From the NCBI RefSeq assembly GCF_947493125.1, contig NZ_CANLQB010000008.1:179075-243074 (forward strand): a DNA stretch of 64,000 bases, read 5' to 3'. The notes under the pieces are model-generated. The model was not told the origin of the DNA and searched no databases. It saw only the letters and a program-made list of their open reading frames with translations. Below, piece by piece: positions 46,461-54,740 of this stretch (position 1 is the first letter of the stretch; every line of letters starts with the position of its first letter). The translations under genes were made by a program, and so were the position numbers. The stretch comes from an uncultured Roseobacter sp. GTDB lineage: Bacteria > Pseudomonadota > Alphaproteobacteria > Rhodobacterales > Rhodobacteraceae.

Positions 46461-48013
46461 TCAGTCCCGCCGGATGATGCCGGTAATGGCGGCGGCGCCG
46501 AGGGCTGTGACGATCCAGCCTGCGATGGACAGGAAGAAGCCATAGCGCCAGAGCCTTTGTCCCCAGACCTCCCGGTTTGTGGATGGGGCCCATGCGTCGG
46601 TCTGACCAAGGTCAATGATCGGAATCACCAGATCAGCGCCATAGGCGTAGCGGTTGAAGGTGGCCCAGTCGCGCCCCGGGCCATTTCGGGCGGACCAGTT
46701 ATCGGCTGGATTGGAAACAGTGCTTTCCAAGGCCATCCAATCTCTGGTTGTCAGAATGACGGCGGAGTTTGGAGCCATACTTCCTTCTTCCCAAGCCATG
46801 TGAGCCAGCCAGGTGGCGAGTAGCGTCATGCCGCCCAAGATCCAAGGACTGCGAAAGGGTCGAATGCCGTACCCGACGACCAAACGCAGCAAAAGATCGA
46901 TTGATAGGCGCCATAGGTTTGTCAGGTCGCGCCACAGCCCCAACAAGGCAACGCTTACGTCGCCGTTTGGTTCGATGCGGCACTGCTCTCTGCTATGCTT
47001 ACGACGCTGCCGTTCGAGATCAAACAGGACGGTGCGCGCATCTTCTCTGTGTCCCATCTCGCGGTAGACCTTGGCCAGCTGCGTGTAGGGCTGGGGGTAG
47101 AACTCGTGACCCAGGTGCTGCCCTTGGCGAGCCAATCGAGCCGATGTGTCAGCTTGAGAAAGGTTGCGTTTTCCACAGTCGAATAGATGAATCCGTCCAG
47201 AATGAGCCGCTCCTTCGAGGGCCAGCTTTCGGGATCATCAACCAAGGTGCCAACCTGTGCCGTGGTCAAGTTAATCACACCGTTAGCGGTGCTTACGCGC
47301 CGAAAGAAGAAAGCCTGCCGCACCTTTGCGCCTTGGGCGTTGAGCGCGTGTCCGGAGGTTGCGTTGAATCCAGCGTCGTCACAGTCAAGCTGCCCGTCGA
47401 TGGTGGCTGAGTTGATGGCGACAGTTGCCTCGGCGGTGATGCCGCGCAGGAAAACGCTCCCTTTCACCTGCATGCTGTGGGCGTTGAGCGCGTGTCCGGA
47501 GGTTGCGTTGAATCTGGCGTCCTCACAGGAAAGCTGCCCGTCGATGGTGGCTGAGTTGATGGCGACAGTTGCCTCGGCAGTGATGCCGCGCAGGAGAACG
47601 CTCCCGGTCACCTTTGCGCCTTGGGCGTTGAGCGCTGGAACCGCGCTGCTGTTCAGGTTGAGAATCTGTAGCTTTGCCTGGAGCGCGTCAATTGGATTGT
47701 CAAAACGACACCGAATGAGTCCGGTGACGCCGTGTGAGCTGGCCAGATTCAGGTCTAGGGAGCCTGTGATATGGGCGCCGGCAAGCGTCACACCCCAATC
47801 AGCCACCGGGTGCAGATCGCAGCCGCCAGTGATGAGGTAGCGCAGGACATCGGCCCGGATCTGGATCGCCGGGTCAGGCGCGCGCTTTGGCGGAAGCTCA
47901 CCGCTTAGGACACAGAAGTCCCCGGCCAAGCAGGTGGCGAGGAGTTTGTCTTCTGCGGGGGTGGGGCCGCCGAGGTGTTCGTCGATGTCGGCGCGGGTGC
48001 GGATGAGGGGCAT
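46461..48013 (-). pseudogene. Frameshifted repeat-containing membrane protein gene
   Basis: Two overlapping minus-strand ORFs form one broken gene. The first (from ATG 48013) reads correctly to about THRLDWLA; the natural continuation ARQGQHLGHEFYPQPYTQLAKVYREMGHREDA is in the -1 frame. Restoring one extra CTCG near 47128-47131 would join them, giving about 518 residues. The upper part is a beta-helix-like repeat protein (INSATIDGQL, LNAQGAKVTGSVLLRG), the lower part has a TPR-like segment and two or three TM helices. I do not recognise a function. Codon use is more AT-rich than neighbours, suggesting transfer. Confidence 0.8.
47337..47630 (-). repeat. 144-bp near-identical tandem repeat inside the frameshifted gene
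   Basis: GCGTTGAGCG recurs at 47337, 47481 and 47625, exactly 144 bp apart, and the sequence between is nearly identical. Each copy encodes 48 residues with ITAEATVAINSATIDGQL and FNATSGHALNA. The third copy is partial and diverged. Confidence 0.85.
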
Positions 48014-48142
48014 GAAATGGCTCGGTCAAAAAATGGGCAAAGAATGCGGTCAGACTAGCGGATGAGGCGGGTCTGTGAAGGGGCGGCGGGATGCGGGGTC
48101 ATAGAATCTTTACCATGATGGTGCAGGGGCGCGGGGTTTCCA

Positions 48143-48154
48143 TTTCACGTGAAA
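48143..48154. promoter_or_regulatory. Perfect palindrome upstream of the SulP gene
   Basis: TTTCACGTGAAA, 75 bp upstream of the SulP start; a smaller repeat, ACACT-AG-AGTGT (48205-48216), lies 12 bp before the start codon and may overlap the transcription start. Both are candidate regulator sites. Confidence 0.4.
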
Positions 48155-48228
48155 GGGTCTAAAGCAGCGCGGCTATGGGCTTCGGGACATGACAGAGCCC
48201 TTTCACACTAGAGTGTAGGAATTTGAGA

Positions 48229-49863
48229 ATGGCGCGAACACCGTTCAGCACCTTTACCAAGAACCTTGCGATCACCGATCTGCGCTGGATGCCGGAGGAC
48301 GGGTTCTCGCCGCAGCGGTTGCGGATCGAGCTTTTGTCGGGGCTGACCGTGGCGCTGGCCCTCGTGCCCGAGGCAGTGGCTTTTGCCTTTGTGGCCGGGG
48401 TGCATCCGCTGGTGGGGCTTTATGCGGCGTTTCTGGTGGGATTGATCACCGCGCTGATCGGGGGGCGGCCCGGCATGATCTCGGGCGCGACGGGGGCTCT
48501 GGCGGTGGTGATGGTGTCGCTGGTGGCGACCCATGGGGTGGAGTACCTCTTTGCGACCGTGGTGCTGATGGGGCTCTTGCAGGTCTTTGCGGGCGTGATG
48601 CAGTGGGGCAAGTTCATCCGGCTGGTGCCGCACCCTGTGATGCTGGGGTTCGTGAACGGGCTGGCGATCGTGATTTTTCTGGCCCAGCTCGGTCAGTTCA
48701 AGGTGCCGGGCACGATGGAAAACACCGGCCATGGCATGGGCGGCGGCGAGTGGCTGTCGGGGCAGCCGCTTTTCCTGATGCTGGCGCTGGTCGCCGTGAC
48801 CATGGCGATCATCTGGGTGATGCCGCGGATCACGCGGGTGATCCCCGCGCCGCTGGCGGGCATCGGGATTGTTGCGGGGATCGTGATCGTCTTTGGGCTT
48901 GAGGTGCCGCGGGTGGGGGATCTGGCCTCCATTCAGGGCGGGTTTCCGAGTCTGCATATTCCGATGGTGCCGCTCAATTGGGAGACCTTCGAGATCATTC
49001 TTCCTTATGCGGTGATCCTGGCCGCGATTGGCCTGATCGAGAGCCTGCTGACCCTGAACCTCGTGGGGGATATGACCAACCAGCGGGGCGGCGCCAGCCA
49101 GGAGTGTATCGCGCAAGGCGTCGCCAATACGGTGACCGGCTTTTTCGGCGGTATGGGGGGCTGTGCGATGATCGGGCAGTCGATGATCAACGTGAAATCC
49201 GGCGGACGGACACGGGTGGCTGGCATCGCGGCGGCGGTGTTTCTGCTGCTGTTCATTCTGGTGGGGGCGCCGGTGATCGAGCTCATTCCGCTCGCGGCCC
49301 TTGTCGGGGTGATGTTCATGGTGGTGATCGGGACCTTTGCCTGGAACAGCCTGACGATCCTGCGCAAGGTGCCCTTTACGGATGCCTTCGTGATCCTGCT
49401 GGTGACGGTTGTCACGGTGATGGAAGACCTTGCGGTTGCGGTGGTGGTTGGTGTGATCGTGAGCGCGCTGGCCTATGCGTGGAACAACGCGCGGCGCATC
49501 TACGCCACCACCCGCGAGTCGCACACAGAGAAGGGTGCGAAGGTCTATGAGATCCATGGGCCGCTGTTCTTCGGGTCCAGCGACGGGTTCATGGAGTTGT
49601 TCGATGTCGACAGCGACCCGGACTGCGTGATCGTCGATTTCGCGGAAAGCCGCGTGGTGGATCAGTCGGCCCTGCAGGCCATTGAGGCAATTGCCGCGAA
49701 GTATGAGGCTGCGGGCAAGACGCTGATGCTGCGGCATCTCAGCCGCGATTGTCATCGGCTGTTGAACAAGGCGGGACAGCTGATGGTGGATAGCGATGAC
49801 GATCCCGATTATGCGCTTGCGGTGGACTATTCGGTGCGGACCGGCATGCTGGGCGGGCACTGA
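48229..49863 (+). CDS. SulP family inorganic anion transporter
   Basis: 544 residues from ATG 48229, with TAGGA 8 nt upstream. Membrane part with 10-14 hydrophobic segments and SulP blocks LSGLTVALALVPEAVAFAFVAGVHPLVGLYAAF and GLIESLLTLNLVGDMT; a C-terminal STAS domain begins about residue 425 (VYEIHGPLFFGSS, then VIVDFAESRVVDQSALQAIE). Members carry sulfate, bicarbonate or other anions; the residues visible do not separate these. It is followed by a large inverted repeat before the convergent endonuclease gene. Confidence 0.92.
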   Translation: MARTPFSTFTKNLAITDLRWMPEDGFSPQRLRIELLSGLTVALALVPEAVAFAFVAGVHPLVGLYAAFLVGLITALIGGRPGMISGATGALAVVMVSLVATHGVEYLFATVVLMGLLQVFAGVMQWGKFIRLVPHPVMLGFVNGLAIVIFLAQLGQFKVPGTMENTGHGMGGGEWLSGQPLFLMLALVAVTMAIIWVMPRITRVIPAPLAGIGIVAGIVIVFGLEVPRVGDLASIQGGFPSLHIPMVPLNWETFEIILPYAVILAAIGLIESLLTLNLVGDMTNQRGGASQECIAQGVANTVTGFFGGMGGCAMIGQSMINVKSGGRTRVAGIAAAVFLLLFILVGAPVIELIPLAALVGVMFMVVIGTFAWNSLTILRKVPFTDAFVILLVTVVTVMEDLAVAVVVGVIVSALAYAWNNARRIYATTRESHTEKGAKVYEIHGPLFFGSSDGFMELFDVDSDPDCVIVDFAESRVVDQSALQAIEAIAAKYEAAGKTLMLRHLSRDCHRLLNKAGQLMVDSDDDPDYALAVDYSVRTGMLGGH

Positions 49864-49911
49864 CGGTGGGCGCCGCTGTTGGCCTGCGGCCAAGGCGCCC
49901 CGCCCACCGTC
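49862..49911. repeat. Long inverted repeat after the SulP gene
   Basis: GACGGTGGGCG and CGCCCACCGTC are outer arms; inside are GGGCGCC/GGCGCCC and TTGGCC-TGC-GGCCAA. It overlaps the stop codon of SulP and separates it from the convergent endonuclease gene. A further hairpin GTCGCTCC-GGT-GGAGCGAC lies at 49941-49959. Likely a terminator-type structure without T-tract, or a dispersed palindrome. Confidence 0.75.
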
Positions 49912-49960
49912 CCGTTTCGGCGCTCATTGCGGTCCGCTTCGTCGCTCCGGTGGAGCGACG

Positions 49961-50788
49961 CTAGTAAATCTTGAAGCTTGCGACAAAGGGCAGGTGGTCT
50001 GAGACGCTGCGCCGGAAGGCCTCGCGGCCCATGTCCATGGTCCAGTGCATCGGGAAGAGGCGCAGGCTGCCCTTGATATAATCCGTTGAGAAGTTGCGGC
50101 TGACGGCAAAGCCGTCAAGCAGATTGGCGCGGCCCTTCTCCAGGATATGCGAGAAGCGGTCCTGCAGATCCCAGGAGGAGACGAAGTCCATCACGTCGTC
50201 CCCACCCAGATAGTGGAAGTTCGACACGTCCTGCCCTGGGATCATGTTGAAGTCCCCCATCAGGAATATTGCGCGGCGCTTGAGCCCCGGGGTCTTGTGG
50301 ATGTTGGTGATATGGGTGCCGATCACCTTGCATTGGCTGTCTCGCATCTTCTGTTCGTCGCGGTCGCGGCCTGACTTGAGGTGCACGCCGATCACGATGG
50401 CCTTGAGCTTGGCGATCGCGATGTCGACGGCGAAGGCCTGGCGCCCCTTGCCGTAGTCGCCTTCGGAGCCTTCGATGAAGCGGGGATTGGTCACCTCGAT
50501 GCCCGGCTTGTGCAGAAATCCGATGTGAATGTTGCCGTGCTTTTGTGGCAGGATCGTATGGTTGTAGTCGACCCCGAAGCTGCGCAGCTTCTCCACCAGC
50601 GTTTCGATGTAGGTGACTGGCGAGACCTCGATCAGGGTCACGAACTCAGCGTCGAGCAGGGCGAGTCCCTCGGCCTGTTTTTCTGCCTTCCTGGAGCGGG
50701 CGGAGATCCCGATGGGGCGTCCGGGGCGGGTGAAGCCCGCGAGGTTCCAGACCGCGGCGCGAATAATGGAGTGATTGAAATTGGTCAT
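49961..50788 (-). CDS. Endonuclease/exonuclease/phosphatase family protein
   Basis: 275 residues from ATG 50788, GGGA 8-9 nt upstream. Fold motifs: AAVWNLAGF, TLIEV in place of the QE block, GVHLKSGRD, FLMGDFNMIPGQ and SDHLPFVASF at the C-terminus, giving the metal-binding and catalytic Asn/Asp/His set. Substrate could be DNA, RNA or a phospholipid. No signal peptide. Convergent with SulP. Confidence 0.88.
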   Translation of the reverse strand: MTNFNHSIIRAAVWNLAGFTRPGRPIGISARSRKAEKQAEGLALLDAEFVTLIEVSPVTYIETLVEKLRSFGVDYNHTILPQKHGNIHIGFLHKPGIEVTNPRFIEGSEGDYGKGRQAFAVDIAIAKLKAIVIGVHLKSGRDRDEQKMRDSQCKVIGTHITNIHKTPGLKRRAIFLMGDFNMIPGQDVSNFHYLGGDDVMDFVSSWDLQDRFSHILEKGRANLLDGFAVSRNFSTDYIKGSLRLFPMHWTMDMGREAFRRSVSDHLPFVASFKIY

Positions 50789-50888
50789 GCTGTCGTTCCC
50801 TAAACCGCAGAGACGCCGCAGGGCGCGGTGCACTGCATCAATGGGGGCAGCATAGCAAGAGGACGGACAGCTGTCGCGTTTGGCCGGT

Positions 50889-51491
50889 CTAGCCGGGGCG
50901 GACCAGTTCGAAAAGCTCGGTCACGCGGGCGTAGTCGTGATAGCCAAGGCGGCTGAGTGGCTGGAAGCTGCGCACGTCAAAGCGGCCGTCGATGAGCGTG
51001 TCGTCGCGGATGTGCACGCCAATCACCTCGCCGAAAACGACGAAGTTGGTCTCGCCTGCGAGTTTCACGATCTGGGTCATGCGGCATTCGAGAGCGGCGG
51101 GGGCACCCTGGACCCGGGCGCAGTCGATGTCCTCGCATTCGACGGATGTGGCGCCGGCGACGGCAAACTCGTCCTCCTCTTTTCCCAGCGGCGCCGACGA
51201 TGCGTTCATGACATCGCGCATCCCGTATTCGACGATATTGACGCAGAAGCTGCCGGTATCGCGGATGTTGGCCACGGAATCCTTGGTATCGCCCCGGTCG
51301 GGTTTGCTGCTGGTGGAGGCGAACATGACCTGCGGCGGCACATAGGCGACGGCGTTGAAGAAGGAATAGGGCGCGAGGTTGTTGCGGCCTTGTGGATCGC
51401 GCGTGGAGATCCATCCGATGGGGCGCGGGCTGACGATGGCGTTGAAGGGGTTGTGCGGCAGGCCGTGGCCTTCGGACGGGCGGTAGAACAT
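50889..51491 (-). CDS. Flavin reductase family protein (FMN-binding)
   Basis: 200 residues from ATG 51491 with AGGAG 6 nt upstream. Signature of the DIM6/NTAB flavin reductase-like fold: NAIVSPRPIGWISTRDPQGRNNLAPYSFFNAVAYVPPQVMFAS, then SFCVNIVEYGM and FVVFGEVIGVHI. Such proteins bind FMN and reduce it or act as oxidoreductases with unknown partners. Divergent from the next GNAT gene over 87 bp. Confidence 0.9.
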   Translation of the reverse strand: MFYRPSEGHGLPHNPFNAIVSPRPIGWISTRDPQGRNNLAPYSFFNAVAYVPPQVMFASTSSKPDRGDTKDSVANIRDTGSFCVNIVEYGMRDVMNASSAPLGKEEDEFAVAGATSVECEDIDCARVQGAPAALECRMTQIVKLAGETNFVVFGEVIGVHIRDDTLIDGRFDVRSFQPLSRLGYHDYARVTELFELVRPG

Positions 51492-51578
51492 GGCGGGCTC
51501 CTGAGCATTTGCAGCCGGTGTAACGCATGTGCTACGGGCGAGCCACCTGAAACCCAAGCCGGGGCTTTTTGCCTGCCG

Positions 51579-52085
51579 ATGTATAGACTTGCCGCAGAAA
51601 CCCCGCAGGACGTGTATGAGGTCGAGGCGCTGTTCGATCTGTGCTTTGCGCCGGGGCGGGAGGCGCTGTCGTCCTACCGGTTGCGGGACGATGTGCCCCG
51701 CATTCGCAGGCTGAGCCTCGTGGCCCGTGACGCGGAGGACATTCTGGCGGGGGCCGTTCGGTTCTGGCCGGTGACGGTGGCGGGGGCGGTGGCCTTGCTG
51801 CTGGGACCGATTGCGGTGCACCCTACGCGTCAAGGCGAGGGGCTGGCGGGTGAGTTGATCCGCGACGCTTTGGCTCGGGCGTCCGCGGAGGGCTGGGCGC
51901 GGGTCATGCTGGTCGGTGATGCACCCTATTACGGGCGGTTTGGGTTTGCGCGGCTTGAGGAGGTGGTGATGCCGCCGCCGACAAACCCCGAGCGTGTTCT
52001 CGGTCGCGCCCTGCGGGACGGCGCCTGGGATGGGGTGCGCGGGCAGGTGAACCGCTGGGAGGGAGAGCCGCTGCCCTCGGATTGA
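51579..52085 (+). CDS. GNAT N-acetyltransferase, YhbS-like
   Basis: 168 residues from ATG 51579 (MYRLAAETPQDV); no strong ribosome site is visible and the long upstream ORF is a shadow of the flavin reductase. Signatures: LLLGPIAVHPTRQGEGLAGELIRDAL (acetyl-CoA loop), VMLVGDAPYYGRFGFARLEE, typical of the YhbS group. Substrate unknown. Next gene begins 42 bp downstream. Confidence 0.88.
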   Translation: MYRLAAETPQDVYEVEALFDLCFAPGREALSSYRLRDDVPRIRRLSLVARDAEDILAGAVRFWPVTVAGAVALLLGPIAVHPTRQGEGLAGELIRDALARASAEGWARVMLVGDAPYYGRFGFARLEEVVMPPPTNPERVLGRALRDGAWDGVRGQVNRWEGEPLPSD

Positions 52086-52127
52086 CATGGGTCGATCCGC
52101 CCCCATGTAAGTGTCAGGAGGGCCAGC

Positions 52128-52889
52128 ATGAGTGACATTACTTTGGTTGCGCCGGTCGATCTGGATGCGGAACTGGATCGCCTCGCGCAGCGATACTCCC
52201 GCGCCGGCAGCGGGGCGGTCGACCTGCTGAACGTGATCGGCGGCCGGGCCGAAGGCTTGCTGGACCGTTTGCCGCAACAAGCGCGCACGGGTCTACAGGA
52301 GGCCACCCGGAAGGCGCTTGAGCAGGCCATGAACGTGGCGCACGGCAGTCGCGGCGTGGTGCCGGACCAGAAGGGCTGGCTGAACACCGTTGTGGGCACC
52401 GCTATGGGGGCGGCGGGTGGTGCGGGTGGTTTGCCGGCCGCGCTTGCTGAGCTGCCGGTGACCACCACCTTGCTGCTGCGGATCATTCAGGGCGTCGCTG
52501 TCGAGTACGGCTTTGACCCCGCATCCGACAATGTTCAGTTCGACTGTATCGAGGTCTTTGCCGCTGCTGGCCCGCTGTCGCATGATGATGGTGCAGATCT
52601 GGGCTTTCTCTCCGCCCGGATGACGCTGACCGGTTCGGCGGTGCAGACCATCATCGCCCGGGTGGCGCCCAGGCTGGCGACGGTGCTGGGCCAGAAGCTG
52701 GCGGCGCAAGCCGTGCCCGTGCTGGGCGCGGTGGCCGGGGCGGCGACCAACTACGCCTATACGAGCTATTATCAGGAGATGGCGCATGTGCATTTTGGAC
52801 TGCGCAAGCTCGCGATTGAGGCGGACGTGCCGGTTGAAGAGCTGGTCGCCCGGCTGCGGAGCCGTATCGCCTCGCGCGCGGTGACCTGA
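52128..52889 (+). CDS. EcsC family protein
   Basis: 253 residues, AGGAGG upstream of the ATG. EcsC signatures: GTAMGAAGGAGGLPAALAELPVTTTLLLRIIQGVAVEYG, and VLGAVAGAATNYAYTSYYQEMAHVHFGLRKLA at the C-terminus. Named after the third gene of a Bacillus ABC exporter locus; the biochemical role is not known. The central Gly/Ala-rich hydrophobic segments suggest membrane association. Confidence 0.88.
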   Translation: MSDITLVAPVDLDAELDRLAQRYSRAGSGAVDLLNVIGGRAEGLLDRLPQQARTGLQEATRKALEQAMNVAHGSRGVVPDQKGWLNTVVGTAMGAAGGAGGLPAALAELPVTTTLLLRIIQGVAVEYGFDPASDNVQFDCIEVFAAAGPLSHDDGADLGFLSARMTLTGSAVQTIIARVAPRLATVLGQKLAAQAVPVLGAVAGAATNYAYTSYYQEMAHVHFGLRKLAIEADVPVEELVARLRSRIASRAVT

Positions 52890-53022
52890 CGCGGGCTGCC
52901 TGTGCCGCGGAGGGGGGCGTCGTTAACCTTTGTATTCTGGGCAAATCGGTGCAACTGGGGCATACTTGGATCATGAGACGGTGGTCCTGTTTCCGGATCG
53001 CACAAGGCATTGTGACTGAAGT

Positions 53023-53484
53023 ATGATTAAGCAACTGCCCATTTCATTGTCGGGCGCGGGCAAACGCGACGTGCGGACCCAGTTCGCCGCGCTGTGTTAC
53101 CGGGTGCGCAAGACCAAGGTGCAGGTGCTGTTGATCACGTCTCGCGGCACGAAACGTTGGATCGTGCCGAAGGGCTGGCCGATGGACGGGCGCACCCCGG
53201 CGGAGTCGGCACTGCAGGAAGCCTGGGAGGAAGCGGGCGTGCGGGGCCACTCGGATGGGCGCTGCCTGGGGATTTTCTCCTTCAGCAAGGATGCCGATGA
53301 TCTCGGTGAATTCCCGTGTCTGGCCATGGTCTATGCCATCGACGTGGACAGCCTCGCCGAGGATTATCCCGAAGCCGGTCAGCGCCAGCGCAAGTGGATG
53401 TCGCGGAAAAAGGCCGCCCGACTGGTCTCGGAGCCGGAACTGGCCCGGATTCTGCGCGATTTTGACCCAAGGCTCTCCCCTTAA
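53023..53484 (+). CDS. Nudix hydrolase, DIPP-like
   Basis: 153 residues. The Nudix helix reads GWPMDGRTPAESALQEAWEEAGV. The metal-binding EE pair is kept, but the first conserved Glu of GX5EX7REUXEEXGU is Arg and the Arg is Gln. FAALCYRVRKTKVQVLLITSRGTKRWIVPKG fits the diphosphoinositol/diadenosine polyphosphate hydrolase group common in Rhizobiales and Rhodobacterales. Substrate unknown, probably a nucleoside or inositol diphosphate. Confidence 0.88.
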   Translation: MIKQLPISLSGAGKRDVRTQFAALCYRVRKTKVQVLLITSRGTKRWIVPKGWPMDGRTPAESALQEAWEEAGVRGHSDGRCLGIFSFSKDADDLGEFPCLAMVYAIDVDSLAEDYPEAGQRQRKWMSRKKAARLVSEPELARILRDFDPRLSP

Positions 53485-53558
53485 CATTCTTGACGTATCT
53501 GGCGGCCTGCCCCATGTCATAAGGACTTGGTAACCGTTTCAGGAGTACACTCAGGGCC

Positions 53559-53993
53559 ATGATTCAATATGCGCTCAGATGTGATCAGGGGCATGACTTT
53601 GACAGCTGGTTTCAATCGGCGTCAGCCTTCGAGACGCTGAAGAACGCAGGTCACATGTCCTGTGCCATCTGTGGATCGTCGGCGGTGGAGAAAGCGGTGA
53701 TGTCGCCGCGTGTTGCGGTCCCTGCGAAGGCCGAGAAGGCCGAGACGACGGCGGCGCTGCGCAAACCCGAAACGGAAGGTGAGAAGGCCATAACCGCGTT
53801 GCGCCGGCATGTGGAGGCAAACTCCGACTATGTGGGCACGCGGTTTGCCGAAGAGGCACGGTCCATGCATCTGGGTGAAACGCCTGAGCGGGCCATCTAT
53901 GGGGAGGCCAACGGGGCCGAAGCCCGAAAGCTGATCGAAGACGGTATCCCGGTGGCGCCTTTGCCGTTCCTGCCGAATCGCAAAGCGAACTGA
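53559..53993 (+). CDS. DUF1178 domain protein
   Basis: 144 residues. Zinc-ribbon-like N-terminus with Cys8, Cys35 and Cys38 (MIQYALRCDQGHDFDSWFQ ... SCAICGS), a charged Lys/Glu linker with several AEKAE units, and a C-terminal ARSMHLGETPERAIYGEANGAEARKLIEDGIPVAPLPF block typical of the family. Function unknown. Next gene begins 5 bp downstream. Confidence 0.9.
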   Translation: MIQYALRCDQGHDFDSWFQSASAFETLKNAGHMSCAICGSSAVEKAVMSPRVAVPAKAEKAETTAALRKPETEGEKAITALRRHVEANSDYVGTRFAEEARSMHLGETPERAIYGEANGAEARKLIEDGIPVAPLPFLPNRKAN

Positions 53994-53998
53994 ACTCC

Positions 53999-54637
53999 AT
54001 GACAATTGTGATCACCGGCACCAGCCGCGGCATCGGGGCGGGTCTGGTTGCCGCCTATGAGGCGCGCGGAGAGCAGGTGATCGGCACCACCCGGGGGGGC
54101 GCCCATCCACTCGAGGTTGCGGACCCGGACAGCCATGCGGCTTTCGCGCAAAGCTTGGACGGCGCGCCGGTGGATCTTCTTGTCTGCAACGCCGGTGTGT
54201 ATCTCGACAAGGGAGAGATGCTGGAAGATGGCTATCCGCCCGCGCAATGGGCGCAGAGTTTTGCGGTGAACGTCACCGGCGTCTTCCTGACGGTGCAGGC
54301 CTTGCTGCCGAACCTGCGGGCCGCGACAGCGGCGAAGATCGCGATCCTCTCCTCGCAGATGGCGTCTTCCGAGCGGGCGCCGGGGGGCAGCTATATCTAT
54401 CGCGCATCAAAGGCAGCGGCGCTGAACCTGGGCCGAAACCTCGCCTCCGACCTGATGTCCGAAGGGATCGCCGTGGGGATCTATCACCCTGGCTGGGTCC
54501 AGACCGATATGGGGAGTTCTGCTGCTGAGATCACCGTTTCCGAGTCCGTTGCCGGGCTGATCGAGCGGTTTGATGCGCTTGAACTGGCACGCACCGGTGC
54601 TTTCGAGACCTGGGATGGGCGACCCCACCCATACTGA
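53999..54637 (+). CDS. Short-chain dehydrogenase/reductase
   Basis: 212 residues. Rossmann motif VITGTSRGIGAGL at the N-terminus, NAG motif VCNAGVY, catalytic Ser in ILSSQMASS and YxxxK in YIYRASKAAALNL. Substrate unknown. Starts 5 bp after DUF1178 and is probably cotranscribed. Confidence 0.9.
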   Translation: MTIVITGTSRGIGAGLVAAYEARGEQVIGTTRGGAHPLEVADPDSHAAFAQSLDGAPVDLLVCNAGVYLDKGEMLEDGYPPAQWAQSFAVNVTGVFLTVQALLPNLRAATAAKIAILSSQMASSERAPGGSYIYRASKAAALNLGRNLASDLMSEGIAVGIYHPGWVQTDMGSSAAEITVSESVAGLIERFDALELARTGAFETWDGRPHPY

Positions 54638-54740
54638 CCTCCACGTGTGCTGGCGAGAGTTAGAGACGGCGGGCCCCCGGGTGCTTGTGGTTCCCGACGG
54701 CAGGGCGTAAACCCCCCGCGACGAAGGCGAGGGACGCAAA

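Noticed and set aside
46955-48013. Two separate genes at 46461-47135 and 46955-48013
   Set aside because: The end of the first frame and the start of the second join as one continuous protein when a CTCG unit is restored, so one frameshifted gene is more likely.
48223-48225. TTG as start codon for the SulP gene
   Set aside because: TAGGA is only 2 nt from the TTG but 8 nt from the ATG at 48229, which is the better choice.
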